Below, piece by piece: positions 26,667-35,255 of a DNA stretch of 64,000 bases. How positions within the stretch are numbered: position 1 is the first letter of the stretch; each line of letters opens with the position of its first letter. Source of the DNA: Flavobacterium soli DSM 19725 (lineage in GTDB: Bacteria; Bacteroidota; Bacteroidia; Flavobacteriales; Flavobacteriaceae); NCBI RefSeq assembly GCF_000422705.1, contig NZ_AUGO01000002.1, positions 434,001-498,000 of the forward strand, written 5' to 3'. Both the position numbers and the translations under genes were made by a program. Below the pieces are notes generated by a model. It was not told the DNA's origin. It saw only the letters and a list, made by a program, of their open reading frames with translations, and did no database searches.

Positions 26667-28913
26667 ATGGAACAAGTTTATGTGATCATGTTAATTGCTT
26701 TAGGTGTTTTGGCAATTATAGACTTAGTTGTTGGTGTTAGTAATGATGCTGTGAACTTCTTAAATTCTGCAATTGGCTCAAAAGCAGTATCATTCAAAAC
26801 GACTATGATCGTGGCAAGTGCTGGAGTTTTAGTTGGAGCTTTGTTTTCAAGCGGAATGATGGAAATTGCCCGAAGTGGTATTTTTGTGCCAAGCATGTTT
26901 AGTTTTAATGATGTGATGTTTATTTTCTTGGCTGTGATGATAGCCGATATTTTTTTACTGGATGTCTTTAATTCTTTAGGATTACCAACTTCAACAACAG
27001 TTTCTATTATTTTTGAGTTATTGGGAGCTGCGGTTTGTTTAGCACTTTATAAAATATATACTACTGATGATACTTTTGATAATTTAGGAATGTATATTAA
27101 CACCAAAAAAGCTTCCGAGATTGTTTATAGTATATTACTTTCGGTAGTTTTATCTTTTTCTATAGGTAGTTTTGTGCAATATGCTTCCCGATTAATTTTT
27201 ACTTTCCACTATGAAAAAAAATTAAAATATTTTGGAGCTATCTTTGGTGGAGTTGCTATAACAGCCATTACTTTCTTTATTTTAATCAAAGGTTTAAAAG
27301 GTGTTTCATTCATATCCAAAGAACAATTTGGGTGGATTAAAGATAACCAATTGCTTATTTTAGGGATAAATTTTGTTTTCTTTTTTGTACTTTCCCAAAT
27401 ACTTATTAGTTATTTTAAAACCAATATCTTAAAAGTTATTATTATTATTGGAACCTTTGCATTAGCATTGGCATTTGCTGGAAATGATTTGGTAAACTTT
27501 ATTGGGGTGCCAATCGCTGCATTCAATTCCTATGAAATTTTTAATGGTAGTGGTATATCAGGTGATACTTTCATGATGGGAGCTTTGGCTGATGATAACA
27601 TTGTAGCCCCATTTTATTTTTTATTATTTGCAGGTATTGTGATGGTTGTTACACTTTGGACCTCAAAAAAGGCAAAGAGTGTCATCGAAACTGGAGTAAA
27701 CCTTTCACGTCAAGGTGAGGGGATTGAAAAATTCACACCCAATACGGCTTCGAGAGGGATTGTTAGATTTGGTGTCGCTATTGGCGAGGGTATTAATTAT
27801 TTTTTGCCAAAAAAACTACAAATAAAAATCGATAACAGATTTAAAAATGTAGAAAGAACTACTAAAATGACCGATGACGAACCAGCTTTCGATATGGTTA
27901 GAGCTTCTGTAAACCTTATGGTTGCTAGTATTTTGATTTCTATTGGAACTTCTTTAAAATTACCACTTTCTACTACTTATGTGACCTTTATGGTGGCAAT
28001 GGGAACCTCATTTGCTGATCGAGCTTGGGACAGAGAAAGTGCAGTTTATAGGATTGCTGGAGTTTTTAAAGTAATTGGAGGTTGGTTCTTTACCGCAATC
28101 GTTGCTTTTTTACTGGCTTTTATATTGGCTTATATTCTAAAAGTAGGTGAAGTTTTTGCCTTTGTAGCTTTATTGCTTTTGCTTGGGATTTTGTTGTATA
28201 GAAGTGCTAGAAAACACAAACAAAAAGTTAAAAATGAGGACGAAATAAAGAGTTTGCGAAAGGAAGACATAGGTAACGTTACTGAAATGATCACAGAAAG
28301 TTCGGCCCAAATTTCAAAAGTGTTTAGAAAAACAAGTGCTTTATATTCTAATTTGATCGATAACCTGAGTTTACAAGATTTAGCCAAATTAAAAGAAAAT
28401 AAAAAAGATCAAAAGAAGCTAGAAAAGGAAATAGACGAATTAAAGAGCAATGTGTTTTATTTCATCAAAAATCTGGATGATAACTCAGTTGAAGCTAGTA
28501 AATTTTATATTCTTATCCTGGGTTATTTGCAAGATATGGTTCAATCTATCGATTTTATTACTTCAAACAGTTATTCGCATGTAAATAATAATCACAAGCA
28601 ATTAAAATTCAATCAAATTCGTGATTTGAAAACCATAGATGGTCAATTGCAAAACTTATTACAAGTTTTAGAAGATAGTTTTAAAACAGAAGATTTCTCA
28701 AAAATCGACCTCATTTTAAAGGACAAACAAGTTGTTTTGGATACAGTTTCTGAATTAATTTCAAAGCAAATTAGAAGGATCAGGACTACTGAAACCAGCC
28801 CGAAAAACAGCAAATTATATTTTTCTTTGTTGCTGGAAACTAATGATTTAGTGAAGTCAATTATGAATTTATTGGAATTGTTTAAGGAGTTCAATGAACT
28901 CAATAAGAAATAA
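26667..28913 (+). CDS. PiT family inorganic phosphate transporter with long C-terminal helical domain
   Basis: This 748-residue inner-membrane protein has two PHO4 signature halves (VGVSNDAVNFLNSAIGSK near the N-terminus and AGNDLVNFIGVPIAAF near residue 270) and about a dozen membrane helices up to residue 520. This is the low-affinity phosphate:cation symporter family. After the last helix, some 230 residues are charged and helical (from ARKHKQKVKNEDEIKSL), resembling a fused PhoU-like regulatory domain. In other bacteria a separate PhoU/DUF47 protein does this job. The gene ends 6 bases before a convergent methyltransferase. Confidence 0.9.
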   Translation: MEQVYVIMLIALGVLAIIDLVVGVSNDAVNFLNSAIGSKAVSFKTTMIVASAGVLVGALFSSGMMEIARSGIFVPSMFSFNDVMFIFLAVMIADIFLLDVFNSLGLPTSTTVSIIFELLGAAVCLALYKIYTTDDTFDNLGMYINTKKASEIVYSILLSVVLSFSIGSFVQYASRLIFTFHYEKKLKYFGAIFGGVAITAITFFILIKGLKGVSFISKEQFGWIKDNQLLILGINFVFFFVLSQILISYFKTNILKVIIIIGTFALALAFAGNDLVNFIGVPIAAFNSYEIFNGSGISGDTFMMGALADDNIVAPFYFLLFAGIVMVVTLWTSKKAKSVIETGVNLSRQGEGIEKFTPNTASRGIVRFGVAIGEGINYFLPKKLQIKIDNRFKNVERTTKMTDDEPAFDMVRASVNLMVASILISIGTSLKLPLSTTYVTFMVAMGTSFADRAWDRESAVYRIAGVFKVIGGWFFTAIVAFLLAFILAYILKVGEVFAFVALLLLLGILLYRSARKHKQKVKNEDEIKSLRKEDIGNVTEMITESSAQISKVFRKTSALYSNLIDNLSLQDLAKLKENKKDQKKLEKEIDELKSNVFYFIKNLDDNSVEASKFYILILGYLQDMVQSIDFITSNSYSHVNNNHKQLKFNQIRDLKTIDGQLQNLLQVLEDSFKTEDFSKIDLILKDKQVVLDTVSELISKQIRRIRTTETSPKNSKLYFSLLLETNDLVKSIMNLLELFKEFNELNKK

Positions 28914-28919
28914 AAAGAA

Positions 28920-29759
28920 TTAATGGAGTAATCCCCAAAGGTTTTTTATTCCTAGAATAGTATCAAAAAAAAGTGATTTTGAAGTTCGGATGATAAAATC
29001 TTCCTTCACCTGTTCTTTCCTAAAAAAGACAAAACCCCATTGAAATGTGTCGATTGTGACCGTTACTTTGGGGTGTTTTTTTATAATTTCCCAAGCTTCT
29101 TCCATTCCTACAGACCAATGGATGTCGTCGAAAATCCAAACGGTTTCGTTGGAAATAGTTGGCAATAAAAGTTCGAAATAATTTAAGGTTGCTTGTTTAG
29201 AATGATTTCCGTCGAAGTAGATAAGGTTTAAGGTTTGAGGTTTAAGGTTTAAGGTTTGCAGGTAGCTTTCAAATTCAGTTACAACAAAATTGATTTTATT
29301 TTTAATTGGTAATAATTGTAATTGATTTTTAGCAATTGTGATTGTATTTAGACAACCTTCTAAAGTGGTAATTTCAGCAAAATTATTTTGAGCTAAAGCA
29401 GAAGTTGCTAAACCCAGAGAAGTTCCGATTTCTAAAATTTTTTCGGGTTGAAAATAATTTACCAATCGAAACAAAAGCTGTGCATCTTTTGAAGAAATAC
29501 CGGCATTTTTTGCAATTTGGTTTATTGACCTTGTGTTTGATTTAAAAACCCTCGAACCCGCTCCAAAATCAGTGACTTCGATTGTGTTTTTGTTTTGCAA
29601 AAGCGAATTTCGATAGTCATCCAAAATTTTATAGGCTTCATAATTTTTCTTGTCATAAAAACATTTCCAAACCAAATCAAAAACAAACGGCGAATGCACT
29701 CCGTGAGCATTAGTCGATTTCCACAGGAATTTTAAATATGATTTGAAAATATGTTGCAT
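28920..29759 (-). CDS. class I SAM-dependent methyltransferase
   Basis: This 279-residue protein has SAM-binding motif I EKILEIGTSLGLATSAL and a downstream IYFDGNHSKQATLNYF segment, like O-methyltransferases of the Methyltransf_24 type. Substrate unknown. Residues just before IYFDGN read LQTLNLKPQTLNL; they are encoded by a run of five 7-base units (29223-29257) that looks like an inserted repeat rather than ancestral coding sequence. Confidence 0.85.
   Translation of the reverse strand: MQHIFKSYLKFLWKSTNAHGVHSPFVFDLVWKCFYDKKNYEAYKILDDYRNSLLQNKNTIEVTDFGAGSRVFKSNTRSINQIAKNAGISSKDAQLLFRLVNYFQPEKILEIGTSLGLATSALAQNNFAEITTLEGCLNTITIAKNQLQLLPIKNKINFVVTEFESYLQTLNLKPQTLNLIYFDGNHSKQATLNYFELLLPTISNETVWIFDDIHWSVGMEEAWEIIKKHPKVTVTIDTFQWGFVFFRKEQVKEDFIIRTSKSLFFDTILGIKNLWGLLH
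29223..29257 (-). repeat. five tandem heptamers AAGGTTT inside the methyltransferase gene
   Basis: Units on the + strand: AAGGTTT, AAGGTTT, GAGGTTT, AAGGTTT, AAGGTTT. The middle unit differs by one base. The gene stays open because the variant base turns an in-frame TAA into CAA. A related motif (GTTTCAAGTTTAATGTTC) occurs in the intergenic region near 34869. Confidence 0.9.
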
Positions 29760-29809
29760 AATTTATAAAGTGGAGCGAAGATACAAATAGAATTGCAATC
29801 AGAAAATTT

Positions 29810-29884
29810 GCCACAGATTTGGAGAATTTAAATGATTTTAAAATTTTACAGAAAAAATCCGTGCTAATCTGTATAATCTGTGGC
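29810..29884. repeat. CCACAGATT inverted repeat upstream of the SDR gene
   Basis: GCCACAGATT (29810-29819) and AATCTGTGGC (29875-29884) form perfect 10-base arms around 55 bases. They lie in the divergent gap between the methyltransferase and the SDR. The same 10-mer pair recurs at 32816-32851. Confidence 0.8.
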
Positions 29885-29897
29885 AAAAAATAAAACC

Positions 29898-29905
29898 TAT
29901 CTTTG
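29898..29905 (+). promoter_or_regulatory. -7 element for the SDR gene
   Basis: TATCTTTG matches TAnnTTTG, 34 bases before the first ATG. It begins 13 bases after the inverted repeat, so the -33 region lies within the repeat. Confidence 0.5.
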
Positions 29906-29938
29906 CATCCGATGAATTCGCAAAAGCAATTCTACTGA

Positions 29939-31492
29939 ATGATAATGAACGAAGAAATAGAAACACAAAATATACTTTCTGCAGAAGATATCGACCGCTG
30001 TATCGCAGTTTTAGAACAATTAAATGCAGAAACTTCCCAAATTTTTGAAATTCCAAAAGAGCAAAGAACCGCTTTAATCAAAGCGGCCGGAAAGTTCTCA
30101 AGACCCGATCGGGAAGAGTTTTCAAAAAGAAAAAAAGATGCAAAGGCTTTAGCCAAAAAAAGAGAAGAAACCAGGGATAGAACTGCGAGAAAAGAAACCG
30201 GGATTCGTTCGGCTCGTGAGGCAAGCGTTTTTGTTGCCCCAAAATTATTGGCTTCAAATGAACTTCTGAATAAAGAAATACCAGAACTTAAAATCCCAAA
30301 AACCTGCTACATCTGCAAAACAAAATTCACGAAGATGCACCATTTTTATGATACGATGTGTACAGATTGTGGCGATTTCAATTATGCAAAACGTTTTCAA
30401 ACCGCCGATGTAAACGGACAAATTGCCGTTATCACAGGTTCTCGTTTAAAAATTGGCTATCATATAACTTTGATGTTGTTGAGAGGTGGAGCGACAGTAA
30501 TTGCTACAACTCGTTTTCCAGTAGATTCTGCCATTCGCTTTGCGAAAGAAGAAGATTTCAAAGATTGGGGACATCGTTTAAAAATTCACGGATTGGATTT
30601 GCGACATATTCCAAGCGTGGAGATTTTCTGCAATTTCATCGAGCAAAAATACGGACGATTGGATATTTTGATTAATAATGCGGCACAAACCGTGAGAAGA
30701 CCTTCTGGTTTTTATGCACATATGATGGAAAATGAAGAAAAACCCATTTCGTCTTTTCATCCAGATGTTCAAAGCTTGTTGAACGACCATTTGAACTGTC
30801 TAGAAGAATTAAAAATACTGACAATCGGTGCTTCTTCCAACCAAAATATGCCGGTAACTTGGCACGGACCTGAACCTGGAATTGGTTTGAGGGCTTCCGC
30901 CAAATTATCGCAGATTCCTTATTCGTTTGACAATACGTTGGTGGCACAAGAAGTTTTCCCTGAAGGAGAATTGGATGCCGACTTGCAACAAGTTGATTTA
31001 AGAAAAACCAACAGCTGGCGTTTAAAGTTGGGTCAAATTGAAACCACTGAAATGATCGAAGTGCAATTGGTTAATTCTGTAGCACCATTCGTTTTGTGCA
31101 ACCGACTTTCGGAAGTGATGAAGAAAGACAAAACGGGAAAAAAACACATTATAAACGTTTCGGCGATGGAAGGCAAGTTTTACCGAGATTTCAAGGAGGA
31201 CCGCCATCCACATACCAATATGGCGAAAGCCGCTTTGAATATGTTGACACATACAGCAGCAGGAACTTTGGCAAAAGACGGTATTTTTATGAACGCCGTT
31301 GACACCGGTTGGGTAACGGATGAAGATCCAGCCGAATTGGCCAAAAAGAAACAAGAAGAAAAAGATTTTCAACCACCATTGGATATTGTAGATGGTGCGG
31401 CAAGAGTGATGGATCCTTTATTCGACGGCATCAATACAGGAAAACATTGGTGCGGTAAATTTTTGAAAGATTATAATCCGATAGCTTGGTAA
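29939..31492 (+). CDS. zinc-ribbon SDR family protein
   Basis: This 517-residue protein can start at either of two ATGs (29939 or 29945). Domains in order: a charged helical N-terminus (1-115), a CxxC...CxxC ribbon (C123, C126, C141, C144), then a Rossmann fold starting [19 protein letters not shown] with NNAAQT in the middle, and a C-terminal extension. These features place it in the short-chain dehydrogenase superfamily. The usual YxxxK catalytic pair reads TNMAK, so the Tyr is replaced by Thr, while Ser (VSAMEG) and Lys remain. It may be a non-redox or altered SDR; the substrate is unknown. Confidence 0.85.
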   Translation: MIMNEEIETQNILSAEDIDRCIAVLEQLNAETSQIFEIPKEQRTALIKAAGKFSRPDREEFSKRKKDAKALAKKREETRDRTARKETGIRSAREASVFVAPKLLASNELLNKEIPELKIPKTCYICKTKFTKMHHFYDTMCTDCGDFNYAKRFQTADVNGQIAVITGSRLKIGYHITLMLLRGGATVIATTRFPVDSAIRFAKEEDFKDWGHRLKIHGLDLRHIPSVEIFCNFIEQKYGRLDILINNAAQTVRRPSGFYAHMMENEEKPISSFHPDVQSLLNDHLNCLEELKILTIGASSNQNMPVTWHGPEPGIGLRASAKLSQIPYSFDNTLVAQEVFPEGELDADLQQVDLRKTNSWRLKLGQIETTEMIEVQLVNSVAPFVLCNRLSEVMKKDKTGKKHIINVSAMEGKFYRDFKEDRHPHTNMAKAALNMLTHTAAGTLAKDGIFMNAVDTGWVTDEDPAELAKKKQEEKDFQPPLDIVDGAARVMDPLFDGINTGKHWCGKFLKDYNPIAW

Positions 31493-31505
31493 GCTAGATT
31501 TATAC

Positions 31506-31553
31506 AAATGAAAAAGCCACAACAGAATGTATAATGTTGTGGCTTTTTCATTT
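31506..31553. terminator. bidirectional terminator
   Basis: An 18-base perfect stem (AAATGAAAAAGCCACAAC with its complement) and a 12-base loop, shared by the SDR (+) and the small membrane protein (-). Confidence 0.92.
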
Positions 31554-31565
31554 CTAAGAATAAAT

Positions 31566-31850
31566 TTAAGAACCTGCAAAAGAGGTTCCAAAAACACCTA
31601 CTGCAAGTTCAGCCCAAACTAGGAACAGAACAACTAAAGTTCCTAATACCATTCCGATTCTGGCTCTTTTTTCTTTTACATTTCTAGCTATAACCTCAAT
31701 CACGATTCCGGTTCCTAACAAAAGGATTCCGGCAATTATAAAGTCGGATACGGTCCAAACGACCTCATTTGTGAATTGCATTGCCACTAGAGGAATGCAT
31801 AAAAGTACTGCTACAGCTATAAAAATATCCATTAATCTTTTATTTTCCAT
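31566..31850 (-). CDS. small integral membrane protein
   Basis: This 94-residue protein has three predicted membrane helices (MDIFIAVAVLLCIPLVAM, FIIAGILLLGTGIVIEVIA, MVLGTLVVLFLVWAELAVG) and a short basic loop. The family is not recognised. A promoter match lies immediately upstream. Confidence 0.75.
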   Translation of the reverse strand: MENKRLMDIFIAVAVLLCIPLVAMQFTNEVVWTVSDFIIAGILLLGTGIVIEVIARNVKEKRARIGMVLGTLVVLFLVWAELAVGVFGTSFAGS

Positions 31851-31874
31851 AACGTTTCAAGTTTAAATTCTTAA

Positions 31875-31901
31875 CAAATATAATAAACTTTGAAATACAA
31901 A
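31875..31901 (-). promoter_or_regulatory. promoter of the small membrane protein gene
   Basis: On the - strand, TTTG (31901-31898), a 15-base spacer and TATATTTG (31882-31875), 25 bases before the ATG. Confidence 0.5.
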
Positions 31902-31926
31902 GTACTTTTAAATTAAAAATATTTTA

Positions 31927-31934
31927 TACTTTTG
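31927..31934 (+). promoter_or_regulatory. -7 element for the MpaB-like gene
   Basis: TACTTTTG matches TAnnTTTG, 17 bases before the ATG at 31952. No -33 box is at normal spacing. Confidence 0.45.
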
Positions 31935-31951
31935 AAAAAAAATAAATTGGT

Positions 31952-32710
31952 ATGGAATTATTTGTAGCACAAGATTCAATTGTTCGGAAGATATGGGGAA
32001 AGAGCGACACGGTGCTTTTTATTTTTGCTGGAGCTTCAGCAGAATTTGCATTAAACAAAGCTGTCGATTGGTTGTACTACACAGGAAAACTACCTTCAGA
32101 CCCGTTGGGAAGATTATTTTCAACAGTAAGTTATGCAAGAAAAATTGTTTTCTCCTCAGCGGAACAAGCTAATGAATCCATAGATTTCATAGCCCATATT
32201 CATAATTCGGTAGAAAAGAGTAGGGGAATAGCAATTCCTGATTGGGCTTATCGCGATGTACTTTTTATGCTCATTTATTTTTCAATTGCTTCGTATGAAT
32301 TGCTTGAAAGAAAACTGACCGATTTAGAAAAAGAAGAAGTATATAATGTTTTTTATAGAGTTGGATTACGAATGGGTTTGAAAGAATTACCTATAAATTA
32401 CATGGATTGGTTGCCTGTTCGGGATGCACATTTAAAAGAAAATTTAGAAAAAAGCAATTTCACCATCGATTTATTCAAGCAATATAAAAAGCATCTTGGA
32501 ACAATTCGGTTCAATTTATTAGTAGGGGTTCAGAAATTAATTGTACCAAAAATTGCCAAAGACAAGCTTTTCAAAAACAATTTCTCACTCTTAAAACCAA
32601 TCGTCAAAATTTACAAAATAAGTAAAGTACTAAAAATGGATTCAGTCATAAAAGAACTCTTACTTCCGTCAGAATATAAAAGTCAAATCAAGGAAATCGA
32701 CATCCAATAG
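31952..32710 (+). CDS. MpaB/DUF2236 family protein
   Basis: This 252-residue, mainly helical protein resembles the oxygenase MpaB (DUF2236) family: DPLGRLFSTVSYARKIVFSS, HIHNSV with a conserved His, and WAYRDVLFMLIYFSIASYELL. Members are haem- or metal-dependent oxygenase-like proteins with poorly known substrates. It is monocistronic. A duplicated repeat follows it. Confidence 0.8.
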   Translation: MELFVAQDSIVRKIWGKSDTVLFIFAGASAEFALNKAVDWLYYTGKLPSDPLGRLFSTVSYARKIVFSSAEQANESIDFIAHIHNSVEKSRGIAIPDWAYRDVLFMLIYFSIASYELLERKLTDLEKEEVYNVFYRVGLRMGLKELPINYMDWLPVRDAHLKENLEKSNFTIDLFKQYKKHLGTIRFNLLVGVQKLIVPKIAKDKLFKNNFSLLKPIVKIYKISKVLKMDSVIKELLLPSEYKSQIKEIDIQ

Positions 32711-32716
32711 AAACAC

Positions 32717-32804
32717 AATCCAAACAAAAAACCGCAACAAAATAATTGTCACGGTTTCCCATATCTCAATGAGCCTTAATTTCTTAATGTTTCAAAAATC
32801 TGTG
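32717..32804. repeat. 88-base direct repeat, copy 1
   Basis: Matches 32875-32962 at 87 of 88 bases. It contains a hairpin AAACCG...CGGTTT (32729-32757). Confidence 0.95.
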
Positions 32805-32815
32805 CTAATCCGAGA

Positions 32816-32851
32816 AATCTGTGGCTAAAAAAAAACTTTATGCCACAGATT
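32816..32851. repeat. CCACAGATT inverted repeat, second locus
   Basis: AATCTGTGGC (32816-32825) and GCCACAGATT (32842-32851): the same 10-mers as at 29810-29884 but in the reverse order. It lies between the two copies of the 88-base repeat. Confidence 0.8.
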
Positions 32852-32874
32852 AAAAGATTATAAAAGATTTTCTT

Positions 32875-32962
32875 AATCCAAACAAAAAACCGCAACAAAA
32901 TAATTGTCACGGTTTCCCATATCTCAATAAGCCTTAATTTCTTAATGTTTCAAAAATCTGTG
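32875..32962. repeat. 88-base direct repeat, copy 2
   Basis: Second copy, one mismatch from copy 1. It starts 12 bases beyond the stop codon of the ABC-F gene on the - strand. Confidence 0.95.
32884..32915 (-). terminator. terminator of the ABC-F gene, inside repeat copy 2
   Basis: On the - strand, AAACCG pairs with CGGTTT with inner ACAA/TTGT pairing, followed by TTTTTT. An almost identical hairpin lies in copy 1. Confidence 0.65.
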
Positions 32963-32973
32963 AAAATCTGTGT

Positions 32974-34836
32974 TTATCCCTCCATTTTAGCAGATAACTC
33001 AAACCATCTTTCCTCTTTATCCTCCATCTTTTTAATAATCACCTGTAACTCATTCGCTCTTTTCTCAATTTCCGAATCAGCAACTTTTCCTTCAGAAAAC
33101 AACAATTCAATTTTAGATTTTTCAAATTCTAAGTCCTTAATCTCACGCTCAATTTTCTGAAATTCCTTTTGTTCATTAAAAGTCAAATTCCCAGTAGGAT
33201 TATTTTGCTTCCAAGCCTTTTTCTCCGTTTTATTGTCTTCTTTTTGTTGTACATCGGCACTGTCTTCATACGCTCTGAAATCCGAATAATTCCCAGGGAA
33301 ATTCTCAATCACGCCATCGCCTCTAAACACAAAAAGCAAATCGACAATCTTGTCCATAAAATAACGGTCGTGCGAAACCACCAACAAACATCCCGGATAA
33401 TCCAATAAAAAACTCTCCAAGACATTCAATGTCACGATATCCAAATCATTCGTGGGCTCATCCAAAATCAAAAAGTTTGGATTCTGAATCAAAACCGTAC
33501 ACAAATACAACCTTTTTAATTCGCCTCCGCTTAATTTCTCTACGTAATCGTATTGCTTCTTGCTATCAAAAAGAAAACGCTCCAGCAATTGCGAAGCCGA
33601 AATAATCTTCCCTTTCGTTAGTGGAATATATTCGCCGTACTCCTTAATAATATCAATAACACGCTGTCCAGGTTTCGGATTAATCCCGCTTTGTGTATAA
33701 TATCCAATTTTGATCGTCTCACCAACAACCACTTTTCCAGAATCCAACGGAATCGTTCCTGTCAATAAATTCAAAAATGAAGATTTTCCCGTTCCATTCT
33801 TCCCGATAATTCCGATTCTTTCGCCACGTTGAAAATCAAAACTGAAATTATCCAAGATAACTTTATCATCAAACTTCTTCGAAATCTTATGAAGCTCAAT
33901 GATTTTGCTACCCATTCGCTCCATATTGATTTCCAGTTCGACTTTATTTTCTTTTCGTCGGCTTTCCGCTTTTTCCTTGATGACGTAAAAATCATCCTGA
34001 CGTGATTTCGATTTGGTCGTTCTCGCCTTAGGTTGTCTTCGCATCCATTCCAATTCCTTCTTGAAAAGGTTCTGAGCCTTGTCAATACTCGAATTTTTCG
34101 AAGCAATTCGCTCTTCCTTTTTCTCCAAGTAATAAGAATAGTTTCCTTTATATTGGTATAATTTTCCGTTGTCCAACTCTATGATTTCGTTACAAACACG
34201 CTCCAAGAAGAAACGGTCGTGCGTCACCATAAACAACGTAATATTCTCCTTCGCAAAATAACTTTCCAGCCACTCAATCATCTCCAAATCCAAGTGATTC
34301 GTAGGCTCATCCAAAATCAGTAAGTCTGGTCGGTTAATCAAAATAATCGCCAATGAAAGCCTTTTTTTCTGTCCACCCGAAAGATTTTTTACCTTCAATT
34401 TAAAATCCTCCAGCTTCAATTTAAACAAAATCTGCTTAAACTGCGTTTCAAAATCCCACGCATTATGTTGGTCCATTCGGTCAAAAGCCCTTTGGTAAGC
34501 TTCCTCATCCTCAGGGTTTTCCAATGCCTTTTCATATTCCTGAATCACCCTCAGCGTCTCATTATCACTCGCAAAAATACTTTCCTCAATCGTCAGTTCC
34601 TCTTGCAAATTATTATCCTGCGACAAAAACGACATTTTGATATCTTTTCGCACCACAACTTGTCCCGTATCACTCTCGTCCTCGCCATTAATAATTTTCA
34701 TGATCGACGTCTTTCCCGAGCCATTCTTGGCGATAAAAGCAATCTTCTGGTCCTTATTGATTCCAAACGAAATGTCCTTGAAAAGCGTTCTTTCGCCAAA
34801 CGATTTCGATATATTTTCTACTGATAAATAATTCAC
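32974..34836 (-). CDS. ABC-F family ATPase
   Basis: This 620-residue soluble protein has two ABC domains: Walker A AKNGSGKTS and GKNGTGKSS, signature LSGGQKKRLSLA and LSGGELKRLYLC, and Walker B ILDEPTNHLD and ILDEPTNDLD. A charged linker joins the domains and a coiled-coil tail follows. The GTG at 34836 is preferred because the family consensus N-terminus (NYLSVENISKSFGE) begins there; an in-frame ATG 51 bases upstream would add a non-conserved leader. ABC-F proteins bind the ribosomal E site and relieve stalling or antibiotic action; this one is of the general housekeeping type (Uup-like). Confidence 0.92.
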   Translation of the reverse strand: MNYLSVENISKSFGERTLFKDISFGINKDQKIAFIAKNGSGKTSIMKIINGEDESDTGQVVVRKDIKMSFLSQDNNLQEELTIEESIFASDNETLRVIQEYEKALENPEDEEAYQRAFDRMDQHNAWDFETQFKQILFKLKLEDFKLKVKNLSGGQKKRLSLAIILINRPDLLILDEPTNHLDLEMIEWLESYFAKENITLFMVTHDRFFLERVCNEIIELDNGKLYQYKGNYSYYLEKKEERIASKNSSIDKAQNLFKKELEWMRRQPKARTTKSKSRQDDFYVIKEKAESRRKENKVELEINMERMGSKIIELHKISKKFDDKVILDNFSFDFQRGERIGIIGKNGTGKSSFLNLLTGTIPLDSGKVVVGETIKIGYYTQSGINPKPGQRVIDIIKEYGEYIPLTKGKIISASQLLERFLFDSKKQYDYVEKLSGGELKRLYLCTVLIQNPNFLILDEPTNDLDIVTLNVLESFLLDYPGCLLVVSHDRYFMDKIVDLLFVFRGDGVIENFPGNYSDFRAYEDSADVQQKEDNKTEKKAWKQNNPTGNLTFNEQKEFQKIEREIKDLEFEKSKIELLFSEGKVADSEIEKRANELQVIIKKMEDKEERWFELSAKMEG

Positions 34837-34938
34837 TATGGTAATTTTTTTGCAAAAATAGCCTTTTGTTTCAAGTTTAATGTTCAAAGTTTCAAGTTTA
34901 TTTAGAAACGAAAGGTTTGGTCTCTATTTGCTATCCAT

Positions 34939-35014
34939 GTTCCCGCCTTCCTTCCAAATCTTTTTATTTTTTTAAAGAAAAAAAATAAAAAGGATTTTCC
35001 CTCCAGTCGGGGTT
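34939..35014. repeat. composite palindromic repeat, copy A
   Basis: It begins TTCCCGCCTTCC, contains a near-perfect A/T hairpin (34957-34999), and ends TCCAGTCGGGG. It resembles copy B at 44704-44777 in its ends and in AAAAAGGATTT, but the hairpin sequence differs. It lies in the 419-base gap between the ABC-F and hsp20 genes. Confidence 0.75.
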
Positions 35015-35066
35015 AGTTAAAAATCTATTTGAATTTTTGGAATCTTCCCGACTCATCTTTGTCGAC

Positions 35067-35102
35067 ATCCTAATAGTCCCGAAGCTTCGGGACTGTTAGG
35101 AT
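35067..35102. repeat. TCCCGAA/TTCGGGA palindrome, copy A
   Basis: The core TCCCGAAGCTTCGGGA (35077-35092) is a perfect 16-base palindrome; outer arms ATCCTAA and TTAGGAT extend it to 36 bases. Related cores are at 40516 and 44838. Confidence 0.9.
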
Positions 35103-35255
35103 TCTAACGTCAAAATTTCCTAAAATTAAAAAATCCTTAACAAAAAAATGTCAAAATGTCTTTCTGAAAACGACAATTTTTCATCCCAAATCCACTGGCA
35201 CATAACTTGTTAATTCTAAAAACAGAAATAAAGTTTAACCTAAAATCTATATCAA

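Noticed and set aside
29223-29257. CRISPR or telomere-like array
   Set aside because: Short, in a coding frame, five units only.
29838-30156. - strand ORFs over the SDR start
   Set aside because: They overlap the SDR coding frame and have no domain-like sequence.
32717-32962. CRISPR array
   Set aside because: Only two 88-base copies, no spacers of uniform length and no cas genes.
34837-34887. ATG start giving a longer ABC-F protein
   Set aside because: The conserved N-terminus begins at the GTG at 34836; the extra residues are not family-like.
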